A DNA stretch of 58,831 nt from an uncultured Oscillospiraceae bacterium. Lineage in GTDB: Bacteria; Bacillota; Clostridia; Oscillospirales; Ruminococcaceae. Within the stretch, counting starts at the first letter, position 1; each line of letters starts with the position of its first letter. The translations under genes were made by a program, and so were the position numbers. The notes below the pieces were generated by a model that worked only from the letters and a program-made list of their open reading frames with translations, was not told the origin of the DNA and did not search any database. Shown piece by piece: positions 26,583-35,180 of the stretch. The stretch spans positions 1 through 58,831 of the forward strand of contig CAKSDC010000013.1 of NCBI GenBank assembly GCA_934444765.1, written 5' to 3'.

Positions 26583-27578
26583 TCAACTTACCAATAGAAT
26601 AATAGCCCCTGTAGAAACTATAAACGTAATAGCAAAGCACACCGCACAAGAAAACAGTGCCGAAAGTACTGCCGAAACGTCAGAAAGAAAACCTTTTATA
26701 CTCTTTAAATCGAACATAGTGCATAACGTTTCACATAGTGTTATTATTAGTCTAACTATTCCCACGTTGACTATAGGTGGTAGTACGTTGATTAGTAGTA
26801 CTACTATGCCTATAAGTCCAACACCAGACTTTAATAGTATCAAACTTGACTTAATAGTTCCACAGATATCCGAAACGGCACTTCCTACTATAGGCACTCC
26901 ATTAGATACCACGAACTTTAAAGCCTTAGCTGAAACTTTATCACTGGCATTAGATATTGCAGTCTGTATTGACATTACCCCCGAAAAGATAAACATGGCT
27001 ACACTCATGCTCCAGTGTACGCACTGCTTAATAGACTTTATAACCTCACTTAGCGAAACCTCTGGACAGATACTATTCACACACGATATAGCCAAAGATA
27101 TACTCATCAATGGAAGTACTATACTATTAGCGAACACTATCCATAGTTGACAGGCAAAGTATGTAATCATGCTATAGGTAGCAGAAGTTCCTAACATACC
27201 AGTAGTAACCAACATTCCAGACAGTATGGGTATATACGAACTTATAAACATACTGCTATTTAACATAGTATCTTTTACTTCCAAGATAGCATAAGATATA
27301 GGTTGTACTACTATCTTAATACATATCAGCACGCATACTATGTTATATATCTTTTGATGTTTAGTAGCATCACTAAACGAACGCATCAACGCAGTAATTA
27401 GTATACAAGCTAACAAAGAAGTTATTAACTCTATAGGGAATGTGATACTCTGCTTTATACTACATAAGATGTCCATATATATATCGCTAAAAGATAGGTC
27501 GTTTAAGTCGTAGTTAGATATGTCCACATTAGAAATATCCTCTAAAGATTGCATAACTTCTTCTAAAATGGTTATCAC
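26583..27578 (-). CDS. spoIIIAE: Stage III sporulation protein AE
   Basis: 331 residues, somewhat shorter at the N-terminus than Bacillus SpoIIIAE and lacking a clear signal peptide. About seven to eight membrane helices; conserved segments are SYIPILSGMLVTTGMLGTSA, KALKFVVSNGVPIVGSAVSD and KSSLILLKSGVGLIGIV. It is a polytopic part of the channel. The GTG at 27578 lies inside its own putative ribosome binding site (gaaggtgat), so the real start may be an ATT at 27569 or the ATG at 27554; this is noted in the findings. Confidence 0.9.
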   Translation of the reverse strand: MITILEEVMQSLEDISNVDISNYDLNDLSFSDIYMDILCSIKQSITFPIELITSLLACILITALMRSFSDATKHQKIYNIVCVLICIKIVVQPISYAILEVKDTMLNSSMFISSYIPILSGMLVTTGMLGTSATYSMITYFACQLWIVFANSIVLPLMSISLAISCVNSICPEVSLSEVIKSIKQCVHWSMSVAMFIFSGVMSIQTAISNASDKVSAKALKFVVSNGVPIVGSAVSDICGTIKSSLILLKSGVGLIGIVVLLINVLPPIVNVGIVRLIITLCETLCTMFDLKSIKGFLSDVSAVLSALFSCAVCFAITFIVSTGAIILLVS

Positions 27579-27596
27579 CTTCTAAATATTTTAACT

Positions 27597-27989
27597 TTAA
27601 AAAGCTATTAGACTTTTTACCATATAGAAAAATTCTTTTAATAGTGGAAGCGTCATAGTTAGTATACATACTTTTCCAGCCATAAGCACTACCGAAGATA
27701 GTGTATTTTCGCCTGCATCTTTGCAGATATCCACGGCTAAGTTGGTTACTATGCACACTCCCAAAGTTTTCAATAGAACGGTATATATACGTTCGGTATC
27801 GTCTACTATGGCGGTCAGCTGAAATACATAGTCTAAAACGTCGCTAACACGTACCAGTATATAAGATAACAATAGTATGCTTGCACATATCGAAACTACT
27901 ATAGTATACTCTTTAGAAGACTGTTCTAAAGCCTTGCATAGTATCACCACGCATACTATCACGCCACTAACGGCAAGTATATTTATCAT
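27597..27989 (-). CDS. spoIIIAD: Stage III sporulation protein AD
   Basis: 130 residues with four membrane helices. It resembles AC in its C-terminal half (conserved AGKVCILTMTLPLLKEFFYMV). AC and AD are membrane parts of the engulfment channel. The gene overlaps the end of spoIIIAC by four bases, so translation is probably coupled. Confidence 0.9.
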   Translation of the reverse strand: MINILAVSGVIVCVVILCKALEQSSKEYTIVVSICASILLLSYILVRVSDVLDYVFQLTAIVDDTERIYTVLLKTLGVCIVTNLAVDICKDAGENTLSSVVLMAGKVCILTMTLPLLKEFFYMVKSLIAF

Positions 27990-28180
27990 AGAGCAAATAA
28001 CAACTTAACGGTTTCAAATAGAGAGGCTATCTCATCTATAAGCATTAACAGAACTACCACTATACCAGCTAAACACATAAGCATAGCTTGGTCTTCACGG
28101 TCTGCTTTTTTTAGGACTATATTAAGTACTGCGGTTATTATACCCACACCAGCAATCTTAAAGATTAGGTCTAAGTTCAA
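27986..28180 (-). CDS. spoIIIAC: Stage III sporulation protein AC
   Basis: 64 residues and two membrane helices, the standard length for this very small family. The segment DLIFKIAGVGIITAVLNIVL with KKADREDQAMLM after it is diagnostic. The start is TTG 28180. It overlaps spoIIIAD. Confidence 0.92.
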   Translation of the reverse strand: MNLDLIFKIAGVGIITAVLNIVLKKADREDQAMLMCLAGIVVVLLMLIDEIASLFETVKLLFAL

Positions 28181-28207
28181 AAGACGTTCACCAACCTTAT
28201 ACTTATA

Positions 28208-28711
28208 TTACACTATTAGTATAGCTATCATCAAGCCACCCAATAGACCAAGCCATCTAAACAGATTTCCTTTTTTAGAATACTCTTGTGTAGCCTTCAA
28301 CTGTATAGTCTTAATACGTTCCATAGCCAAGTTTAGATTAGAAATACTCTCTTCTAAGCCGACTTTACCTAAAGAGTTTCCCACACTGTATAAGATGTTT
28401 TTTTCTTCCAACTTGATAGTACTATCTAAAGATAGGCTATAGTTCCAAGCCTCTTCAAAAGATACTTCTTCTAAACTTTTAGACTTAAGTATGCTCAGGA
28501 ACTTTAAGCTTTTGTATTCAGGATTTTCACAAGCACTGTCCATAAGTTGCCATACTGTAGGTGCGGTATATCTTAACGATACGCTAAAGTAGTTCAATAG
28601 AGAATATATACTGCTAATGGATAGTATTCTGTTACGCAAACCCATAGAAAGATATACTCCTACTATTCCACCAGATAGTACTATAAGTATAGCTCCTAAT
28701 ACTTTTAACAT
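28208..28711 (-). CDS. spoIIIAB: Stage III sporulation protein AB
   Basis: 167 residues, with an N-terminal helix, a cytoplasmic helical domain and a C-terminal helix (LFRWLGLLGGLMIAILIV). The conserved segments are YLSMGLRNRILSI, FEEAWNYSLSL and GNSLGKVGLEESISNL. The fold is related to type II secretion GspF-like membrane proteins. It is positioned after AA. The start follows gaggt. Confidence 0.92.
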   Translation of the reverse strand: MLKVLGAILIVLSGGIVGVYLSMGLRNRILSISSIYSLLNYFSVSLRYTAPTVWQLMDSACENPEYKSLKFLSILKSKSLEEVSFEEAWNYSLSLDSTIKLEEKNILYSVGNSLGKVGLEESISNLNLAMERIKTIQLKATQEYSKKGNLFRWLGLLGGLMIAILIV

Positions 28712-28728
28712 ACGGCATACCTCTAAGA

Positions 28729-29637
28729 TTAAGATAGTCTTTTTACGTCTAACACTCTTCCAATGTTGTTTCCGTTACCCAGTAGAACCACATAGTCAAA
28801 AGCGTTAGAGTTTAATATCTCATAGTAGTTGGAACTTTCCATAACCGATTTAATGCTATCAAAATGAGCAGTACACAGAAACTTAACTCCGCATATAGAA
28901 CCCAACTTTATAGCGTTGATATCCTTAACAGAACCTATTTCATCACAAGCTATAATATCAGGTGACATAGTTCTAATAGCCATGTTTATACCAACATCTT
29001 TTGGATAGTTGTTGAATATATCGCACTTGATACCAATATCATTTTGAGGAACGCCAGCATATACGCCACACAGTTCGGAACGTTCATCTATAATAGAAAG
29101 TTTATACTTATTGGAAACCATTCTGCATAGGTCACGTAGAATGGTAGTCTTAGCACTTAACGGACGACCTACTATTAGTATACCTTTAGGGGTAGAAAAG
29201 TCTATTCTATCAAGAATATCCACTGCACAGCCTCTAACCTGATTAGCTATTCTAAAGTTCAAAGCGTTTACGTCTTTAATGGTGCTTACTCTGTTATCTT
29301 TAAAGATATATGTACCACATATGCCTACTCTGTTTCCGCCGTTTAGAGTAACATATCCTTGAGATAGTTCGTTAGTATAGCTATGTACTGAATAGTCACA
29401 TATACTTTCAAAACTTCTAAAGATATCGTTTTTATCGCACACTATACCGTCTTGATAGTTATCTGAAAGAGTTCCGTTACTGTTAAGATACTGTTCTTTA
29501 CTATAGATGTCTATACCTATAGGTCTGTTCACACGTAGTCTTATTTCTTGAATATCTTGTACGTTAAAGTTAGCTTTTAATAGTGGCGTTCTAATTCTTT
29601 CAGGAAGATACTTGTATACTGTATTAATACTCATCAT
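28729..29637 (-). CDS. spoIIIAA: Stage III sporulation protein AA, ATPase
   Basis: 302 residues. It is a secretion-type ATPase related to type II/IV secretion motors. The conserved RPIGI, GYVTLNGGNRVGICG and the P-loop IVGRPLSAKTTILRDL precede SIIDERSELCG and MAIRTMSPDIIACDEIG. The P-loop reads G-R-P-L-S-A-K-T-T, with SAKT in place of the usual SGKT; the alanine for glycine is worth checking. It is the first gene of the operon. The start is just after gaggtgat. Confidence 0.93.
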   Translation of the reverse strand: MMSINTVYKYLPERIRTPLLKANFNVQDIQEIRLRVNRPIGIDIYSKEQYLNSNGTLSDNYQDGIVCDKNDIFRSFESICDYSVHSYTNELSQGYVTLNGGNRVGICGTYIFKDNRVSTIKDVNALNFRIANQVRGCAVDILDRIDFSTPKGILIVGRPLSAKTTILRDLCRMVSNKYKLSIIDERSELCGVYAGVPQNDIGIKCDIFNNYPKDVGINMAIRTMSPDIIACDEIGSVKDINAIKLGSICGVKFLCTAHFDSIKSVMESSNYYEILNSNAFDYVVLLGNGNNIGRVLDVKRLS

Positions 29638-29783
29638 ATATCACCTCACGTTAATATAGATATGCTCGTACTTTAGAATAAATACATAATTCATAAATGT
29701 GTAACAATTTTGCTAATATTTGTGATATAATTATTGTATAATATATCCGTAAACTATACATACTTACAGAAAGGAACGTATCT

Positions 29784-30821
29784 ATGAACTTAAAAACTAC
29801 TATATTAAGTGCTATTATGATAGTTAGTATACTGCCTACTATGAACACTAACGCATACATTCAAGGCGATAACAACCAAGACGGCAGTATCAACGTATTG
29901 GACTTAGTAAACCTTAAACAAGCAGTGTTGAACTCCAACGCTAACAGTAACTTCGACGTGGACGATAATGGCACTACTAACTCTAAAGATATCTTAAACT
30001 TAAAGCAGATAGTATTAGGACTTAAAGAACCTATCACTAAACAAGATAGTTCTACACCTTACATATTAACTTCTAACTTGAACTTTCGTGACGGTGCAGG
30101 TACAGAATACTCTTCTTATGGAATAGTTCCTAAAGATACCGTAATATCAGTAATAGAAACTGCTATAAGTTCCGATGGTGTTACATGGGGAAAGTATACC
30201 TACAATGGAAACGTCGGTTGGAGTTCTTTAAAGTATGCTACACCTTTACAGATAGTAGGTACTACTTCTAATGGACATACTATCTATGATGCCAACGGTC
30301 TAACGTATGTGGACGGCGTACTAATAGTAAACAAGACGTATTCCATTCCAAGCGACTATGCACCTGCTAACGATACCATAACTACAGATACTCAAAACGC
30401 ATTCAACGTCATGAAAACCGAAGCCTCTAAACAGGGATTGAACCTATACATATCTTCGGGATACCGTTCTTATACGTATCAAAAGGGACTATATCAACGA
30501 TACGTAAATCGTGACGGTAAAACTTTAGCGGATACTTACTCAGCAAGGGCAGGACACTCCGAACATCAAACGGGACTATGTTTCGATTTAAACACCATAT
30601 CCGATAGTTTCGCATACACCGACGAAGGAAAATGGGTAGCTAAAAACTGCTACAAGTACGGCTTCATAATCAGATATCCTAAGACTAAAGAAGATATCAC
30701 AGGTTACAAATATGAACCTTGGCATCTAAGATACGTAGGTGTTGACTTAGCTACTACACTATATCAAAACGACCTAACCTTAGAAGAGTACTTTGGTATA
30801 ACGTCATCATATGCAGAATAA
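29784..30821 (+). CDS. Dockerin-SH3-D-alanyl-D-alanine carboxypeptidase (VanY family)
   Basis: 345 residues. A signal peptide (about 1-25) is followed by a type I dockerin (about 26-75): two calcium-binding repeats, GDNNQDGSINVLDLVNLKQA and FDVDDNGTTNSKDILNLKQI. An SH3-like domain comes next (about 88-150: LNFRDGAGTEYSSYG and GNVGWSSLKYAT), then a VanY/peptidase M15B domain (about 165-340) with metal ligands in SARAGHSEHQTGLCFDL and EPWHLRYVG. The enzyme should trim the terminal D-Ala of peptidoglycan stem peptides. The dockerin would dock it onto a cohesin; none is encoded here. The start follows aaaggaa. Confidence 0.92.
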   Translation: MNLKTTILSAIMIVSILPTMNTNAYIQGDNNQDGSINVLDLVNLKQAVLNSNANSNFDVDDNGTTNSKDILNLKQIVLGLKEPITKQDSSTPYILTSNLNFRDGAGTEYSSYGIVPKDTVISVIETAISSDGVTWGKYTYNGNVGWSSLKYATPLQIVGTTSNGHTIYDANGLTYVDGVLIVNKTYSIPSDYAPANDTITTDTQNAFNVMKTEASKQGLNLYISSGYRSYTYQKGLYQRYVNRDGKTLADTYSARAGHSEHQTGLCFDLNTISDSFAYTDEGKWVAKNCYKYGFIIRYPKTKEDITGYKYEPWHLRYVGVDLATTLYQNDLTLEEYFGITSSYAE

Positions 30822-30840
30822 TATTTTTGCACATAATATA

Positions 30841-30869
30841 TTTACTAAATACAAAAAATCTGTTATAAT
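30841..30869 (+). promoter_or_regulatory. Predicted promoter of the small membrane protein operon
   Basis: TTTACT (30841-30846), 17-bp spacer, TATAAT (30864-30869). Confidence 0.5.
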
Positions 30870-30902
30870 AGACTAAATACTATCTATTTAGGAAGTGATT
30901 AT

Positions 30903-31175
30903 TTGGGAAAACATTTAATATATATCATGATAGCTTTAGTCATAGTAGTGGTAATGTGGTCTATAGCGTCAGTAGGCACTAAAAAAAGCAGTATAGCTAA
31001 CAGGGAAATAGTAACTAATACCAATATCACCGTAGACGCTACTAACATAACTACTAACGTTTGGGACTATCTCAACTCTAAAAAGAATACTACAGTAGGT
31101 TCTTCCGACGGTGAACCGGAAGTTACTAAGCCACCTAAAGACCCAGACCTTACCATTACTATAGAATTAAACTAA
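30903..31175 (+). CDS. Small single-pass membrane protein, unknown function
   Basis: 90 residues, start TTG 30903 after aggaagtg. One membrane helix (about 5-24, IYIMIALVIVVVMWSIASVG) is followed by a polar Thr/Asn-rich segment of about 65 residues ending in PPKDPDLTITIELN. No recognised domain. It lies 21 bases upstream of the U32-like gene and may share an operon with it and the asparaginase gene. Confidence 0.65.
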   Translation: MGKHLIYIMIALVIVVVMWSIASVGTKKSSIANREIVTNTNITVDATNITTNVWDYLNSKKNTTVGSSDGEPEVTKPPKDPDLTITIELN

Positions 31176-31196
31176 CAGAAAGGAACTATTATTATA

Positions 31197-32114
31197 ATGG
31201 ATATTAAGTATCATCTACCCGACTTTGTTAGACACTTTAAGTTAAACATTCTGCTATACGAAACTATGCGTATGCGTCCGTACTACTTTTACGACGGCGT
31301 AAAGATAGGTTCGGTATACGGTGCTTTTCCTACTGCGGTATGGAATGGCGGACGTTCTATAAGCGGACGTATGGACAGACAGTATATGAGAATTATTCTA
31401 AATGAATTTAATAGGCGTGGTATTCCATGCAGATATACTTTTAGTAATCCTATGATTACCGAAGACTTACTGAACGATGAGTTCTGTAACTGGTGCTTAA
31501 AAGTAGCCGAAAACGGTCTTAATGAAGTAATAGTCATGTCACCTATTCTTGAGGACTACATAAGAACTAACTATCCTAAGTATAAAATAGTATCTTCCAC
31601 CTGTAAGCAGATAGAAGATACTTCCAAACTAAACCAAGAACTACTAAAAGACTATAGCTTAGTAGTACTGGATTACAACTATAACAACAAATACTCCAAA
31701 TTGGAACAGATACCTAACAAGGATAAGTGCGAACTGTTAATAAATCCATGTTGTATTCCAAACTGTCCACGTAGAAAAGAACACTACGAATACATAGGCA
31801 ACTTTCAAATTCAGCTTGCCAAACACATGAAGAAAAATCCTAACGCACCTATGCAGTCAGAAGACTTTAAATGTCCATATATGGAAAAACAGTTCTATGA
31901 AACTACTAAACTTGCAACTCACATAAAACCAGAAGATATATACAATAAGTACGTACCTATGGGATACTCTAACTTCAAAATAGAAGGTAGACCTCTACCT
32001 GACCTGAGCGTATTAGAAAGTTACATCTACTACATGGTAAAACCTGAATATCAAGACGAAGCAAGACTGTTTATAAGCCTATGGCTAACTGAAAACGTTA
32101 GACACTTCAACTAA
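31197..32114 (+). CDS. Peptidase U32-like protein of unknown function
   Basis: 305 residues. Conserved blocks are KIGSVYGAFPTAVWNGGR, ILNEFNRRGIPCRYTFSNP, ISSTCKQIEDT-like KIVSSTCKQ and the cysteine cluster LINPCCIPNCPRRKEHY. The TIM-barrel character and cysteine cluster resemble the U32 family, whose members hydroxylate or modify tRNA or bind nucleic acids, but this clostridial subgroup has no assigned function. The start has aaaggaa at good spacing; the next gene follows in 35 bases. Confidence 0.6.
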   Translation: MDIKYHLPDFVRHFKLNILLYETMRMRPYYFYDGVKIGSVYGAFPTAVWNGGRSISGRMDRQYMRIILNEFNRRGIPCRYTFSNPMITEDLLNDEFCNWCLKVAENGLNEVIVMSPILEDYIRTNYPKYKIVSSTCKQIEDTSKLNQELLKDYSLVVLDYNYNNKYSKLEQIPNKDKCELLINPCCIPNCPRRKEHYEYIGNFQIQLAKHMKKNPNAPMQSEDFKCPYMEKQFYETTKLATHIKPEDIYNKYVPMGYSNFKIEGRPLPDLSVLESYIYYMVKPEYQDEARLFISLWLTENVRHFN

Positions 32115-32149
32115 AACTATACCTGTAATACTCTAAGGAGATGATTTTT

Positions 32150-33181
32150 TTGAAGCCAAATCCAAAAATATTAGTAATCATGACGGGCGGAACTATTGGA
32201 AGTAAGTCCAACGATGGAATTATAGACGTAGCTACAAACTCTTATAATATCGTGGATATATACAGATTGAAGTATGATACAAGTCTTATAGAGTTTGAAA
32301 CTATTCAGCCTGTAAATCTATTAAGTGAAAACTTTACTTTAGAAACCCTACAGACTTTAGGAAATACTCTATTAAGTATAAAACTCTCTAACTATGACGG
32401 AATAATAATAACTCATGGTAGCGATACTTTAGCATATACCAGTGCGTTCGTGGGAATGATAACTCGTCACTTTAAGATACCTGTAATAATGGTAGCAAGC
32501 AACTATGAACTTTCCAATCCAAAAGCTAACGGTTTAGAAAATTTCGAGGGTGCTATAGATATCATAAGAAATCAATCTTTAAGAGGATGTTTTGTGGTTT
32601 GGAAAGATAGTATTACTCATAGTATGAACATATTCCTATCTACAAGGTTAAACGAATGCGATAGCTACACCGATAACTTTTCTGCATTCGGTGGTCAACC
32701 TTTTATGACCATACAGAATCACAACTTAGTACACAGTACCTATAACTATATCGAAAACGTAAATCCTGAAGTTATAGACATAATGGCTAACAGAAGAAGT
32801 CTATTTCAAGACGGTATAGACCTATCCAATAGCCACCCTATGCTAATTAGAACCTATACAGGGTTAGACTACTCTGCAATATCCGTGCCAGAAGATACTA
32901 CCAGTATAGTGATATATCTATATCATTCTGGAACGGCTTGTACTGTCAATGGAAAGTACTCACTATTAGAGTTTATATCCAACCATAAGGACAAGCGTAT
33001 ATATGTAGCCTCTATAAAGCGTACTAAAAATTCCTATGCTACCAAAGACGCTATACTAAAAAGTGGAGCTATACCTTTATACAATATATCCGTTGCAAGT
33101 GCATACATTAAGAGTATGTTAATAGAGTGTTCCCAAAGTGAATATTTAATGAAACATAGTGCATTTTTTGAGGAAATCTAA
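32150..33181 (+). CDS. ansA: L-asparaginase
   Basis: 343 residues. It hydrolyses asparagine to aspartate and ammonia. The N-terminal nucleophile motif MTGGTIG and the second threonine motif IITHGSDTLAYT are both present, as is VMVASNYELSNPKANG. Length and layout fit a type I cytoplasmic enzyme; there is no signal peptide. The frame opens at ATG 32141, but that codon abuts aaggag with no spacing, so the TTG at 32150 is the better start. It probably shares an operon with the two genes upstream. Confidence 0.9.
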   Translation: MKPNPKILVIMTGGTIGSKSNDGIIDVATNSYNIVDIYRLKYDTSLIEFETIQPVNLLSENFTLETLQTLGNTLLSIKLSNYDGIIITHGSDTLAYTSAFVGMITRHFKIPVIMVASNYELSNPKANGLENFEGAIDIIRNQSLRGCFVVWKDSITHSMNIFLSTRLNECDSYTDNFSAFGGQPFMTIQNHNLVHSTYNYIENVNPEVIDIMANRRSLFQDGIDLSNSHPMLIRTYTGLDYSAISVPEDTTSIVIYLYHSGTACTVNGKYSLLEFISNHKDKRIYVASIKRTKNSYATKDAILKSGAIPLYNISVASAYIKSMLIECSQSEYLMKHSAFFEEI

Positions 33182-33200
33182 AAAAATTTTAAAAAAGTAC

Positions 33201-33229
33201 TTGATTTTTTTGTACAATTATGATATAAT
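33201..33229 (+). promoter_or_regulatory. Predicted promoter of hpf
   Basis: TTGATT (33201-33206), 17-bp spacer, TATAAT (33224-33229). Confidence 0.65.
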
Positions 33230-33293
33230 ACAATCATAATAATTAATACAATTAGTGAATATCACAACATTGTATTATTAAGGAGGAATTACT

Positions 33294-33824
33294 TTGAAAA
33301 CTACTATTACAGCTAAACAGATGCAAATACCACAAACTTTTGATGAGTATGCAGAAAAGAAGATTAATGCCAAACTTAATAAGTTCTTTGGCGAAGATGC
33401 TACTGCTAAAGTATTAATATCTGAACATAAAAACTTAATTATTATAGAAGTTACCGTTAGATACAACGGTATAATCTTCCGTGCAGAACAGTCCGCAGTA
33501 GATAAGGAAGACGCTTTAGATGCTTGCGTAGATAAGATTATCCGTCAAATTCGTAAGCACAAGACTAAGGTTGAAAAACGTCTTAAAGATACTGCTTTTA
33601 AAGATATATCTACTACCGATACCGTGGAAGAACAGACTTCTTACGATGTAGTTAAGCACAAAAAGTTCACTCTTAGACCTATGGACGTAGAAGAGGCTAT
33701 TCTACAAATGAATATGCTTGGACATAACTTCTTTATGTTCTTAAACGCTACTACTGGCGAAACTAACGTAGTATACAAGCGTGAAGAAGGTAACTACTCA
33801 GTATTAGAGCCTACCAAAGAATAA
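33294..33824 (+). CDS. hpf: Ribosome hibernation-promoting factor, long form
   Basis: 176 residues, long-form HPF. The N-terminal RaiA-like domain (about 1-100) has TFDEYAEKKINAKLNKFF and the beta strands IIEVTVRYNGIIFRAEQ. The C-terminal domain (about 118-176) has HKKFTLRPMDVEEAILQMNMLGHNFFMFLN, the dimerising part that joins two 70S ribosomes into 100S particles. The start is TTG 33294 after aaggagg, and it has its own promoter. Confidence 0.95.
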   Translation: MKTTITAKQMQIPQTFDEYAEKKINAKLNKFFGEDATAKVLISEHKNLIIIEVTVRYNGIIFRAEQSAVDKEDALDACVDKIIRQIRKHKTKVEKRLKDTAFKDISTTDTVEEQTSYDVVKHKKFTLRPMDVEEAILQMNMLGHNFFMFLNATTGETNVVYKREEGNYSVLEPTKE

Positions 33825-33851
33825 TGATATTAATTAAATAAAAAGTATTAA

Positions 33852-33897
33852 AAATATAGTCGGTGTATCGTAAAGATATACCGACTGTTTTTGACTT
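33852..33897. terminator. Terminator after hpf (and the convergent gene)
   Basis: Stem agtcggt-tatc / gata-accgact, then GTTTTT. The convergent minus-strand gene ends ten bases on. Confidence 0.8.
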
Positions 33898-33906
33898 ATT
33901 AGTAGT

Positions 33907-34512
33907 TTAAACTTTTTTGCTTGCTATGGTAGTAGCTACTATTCCAGATACACCTAATACTATAACCACTATAGCTAATATGGATATCGTCTTAATAGAC
34001 TGCCAATCTTGACAGTATAGCACATAAGGTAGTACCTGTTGTGAGATTTCAGAAGTAGTTTCATCGCCAAAGTAGTTAGTACTTTTGCACCAAGAGTACA
34101 ACATACTCTGTAAGTCGCCGTCCATATCGGATAGTCTTCCTTCGACCTCTAAGTTAGTAGTAGTATCTTGTAAATCACCCTTTAGATACTCATACGTCTG
34201 TGAAGCTATAGTATTTAGTGTATCTATTTGGGTTTGATTACTGGTAGCTACTATCAAATACTTTTCCGACTTAGTAGGAACTAAGTAGTATATAGTATCG
34301 TTAGCGTTAGCTATGGTATCTATCGTATAGTACACCGTACCGCAAGCCATGGTATCTTTAGTATACTGTGAAGTATCGTTAGTGTTGATATCTACAGTAG
34401 TACCGAACGTTATCTTAAAAAAGTCACTTGCCCCCGAACTGAATAGCACTATACCGCATACAGTAGTAACTACCGATAGAGTATATAGTATTATCTTTAA
34501 TAGTCTGCTCAA
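33907..34512 (-). CDS. Membrane protein of unknown function
   Basis: 201 residues. Membrane helices lie at each end (about 5-27 and 172-196, with VVIVLGVSGIVATTIA and a KKV tail), separated by a Thr/Asp-rich extracytoplasmic domain of about 140 residues including GTVYYTIDTIANANDTIYYL and KYLIVATSN. Such hairpin-like layouts occur in clostridial DUF6709-type proteins, but I cannot be sure of the family. The start is TTG 34512 after ggaggaaa. Confidence 0.6.
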   Translation of the reverse strand: MSRLLKIILYTLSVVTTVCGIVLFSSGASDFFKITFGTTVDINTNDTSQYTKDTMACGTVYYTIDTIANANDTIYYLVPTKSEKYLIVATSNQTQIDTLNTIASQTYEYLKGDLQDTTTNLEVEGRLSDMDGDLQSMLYSWCKSTNYFGDETTSEISQQVLPYVLYCQDWQSIKTISILAIVVIVLGVSGIVATTIASKKV

Positions 34513-34580
34513 ACTTTTTTCCTCCTATAGTAGTATATAATATATACTATTATAGCACATAGCGGATATATAGTAAATAG

Positions 34581-35015
34581 CTATATTACAGTAATCTCAC
34601 GGCGTGGAACTGGTGTAGAAAATACTATCTGAGTAGAGGTACTTCCAAAAGTTTGAAGATGTCCAATGAACATATCCAATTCCTGAGTGCTTGGAAAAGC
34701 CACTTTAATTAGCATAGAATACTTACCAGTTATGCAGTCGCACTCTAAAACGTTAGGACAGTCTCTAATAAATGGATAAAACTCAGTCTTTTGATTAGCA
34801 GCAAGTTCAAGGTTTATAAATGCTGTAATATGATATCCAAGTTTTTGCATATCCACGGCGGTGTTGTATCCTATTATTATGCCTTGCTTTTCTAACTTAT
34901 CTATTCTGGAAGATACTGCGGGTGCAGATAGAAACACCTTAGATGCTAACTGTTTTAAAGGGTATCTTGCGTTTTCCTGTAATAGATTGATTAACATAAC
35001 GTCTATTTTATCCAT
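34581..35015 (-). CDS. Lrp/AsnC family transcriptional regulator
   Basis: 144 residues. An N-terminal helix-turn-helix (about 1-58: IDVMLINLLQENARYPLKQLA and SSRIDKLEKQGIIIGY) is followed by an AsnC ligand-binding domain (about 65-142) with CDCITGKYSMLIKVAFPS and TSTQIVFSTPVPRREI. It senses amino acids or similar effectors. The local target is unknown. A hairpin with a T run lies before it (35050-35092). Confidence 0.92.
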   Translation of the reverse strand: MDKIDVMLINLLQENARYPLKQLASKVFLSAPAVSSRIDKLEKQGIIIGYNTAVDMQKLGYHITAFINLELAANQKTEFYPFIRDCPNVLECDCITGKYSMLIKVAFPSTQELDMFIGHLQTFGSTSTQIVFSTPVPRREITVI

Positions 35016-35049
35016 AAAAAAGTCCTCCTAATATATATACATAGTTGAT

Positions 35050-35092
35050 TAAAAAAAGGGCATATCGATACTATATGTACTGATACGCCCCG
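35050..35092 (-). terminator. Hairpin with T run between the coiled-coil gene and lrp
   Basis: On the minus strand stem gggcgtatc / gatatgccc with a loop of about 13 bases, then seven T. It ends the coaD-coiled-coil unit or acts as an lrp leader. Confidence 0.75.
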
Positions 35093-35180
35093 TTGCGTTT
35101 AACCTTATGTAAATATTATAGTATACATTTATGAACTTTTCATCAACAAACTGTTAATAGACTGTGTATTTTTTAATATA

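Noticed and set aside
27529..27756. ORF of 75 residues overlapping spoIIIAD and spoIIIAE
   Set aside because: It is another frame of the spoIIIAD/AE junction; the product has no resemblance to a family and lacks a binding site.
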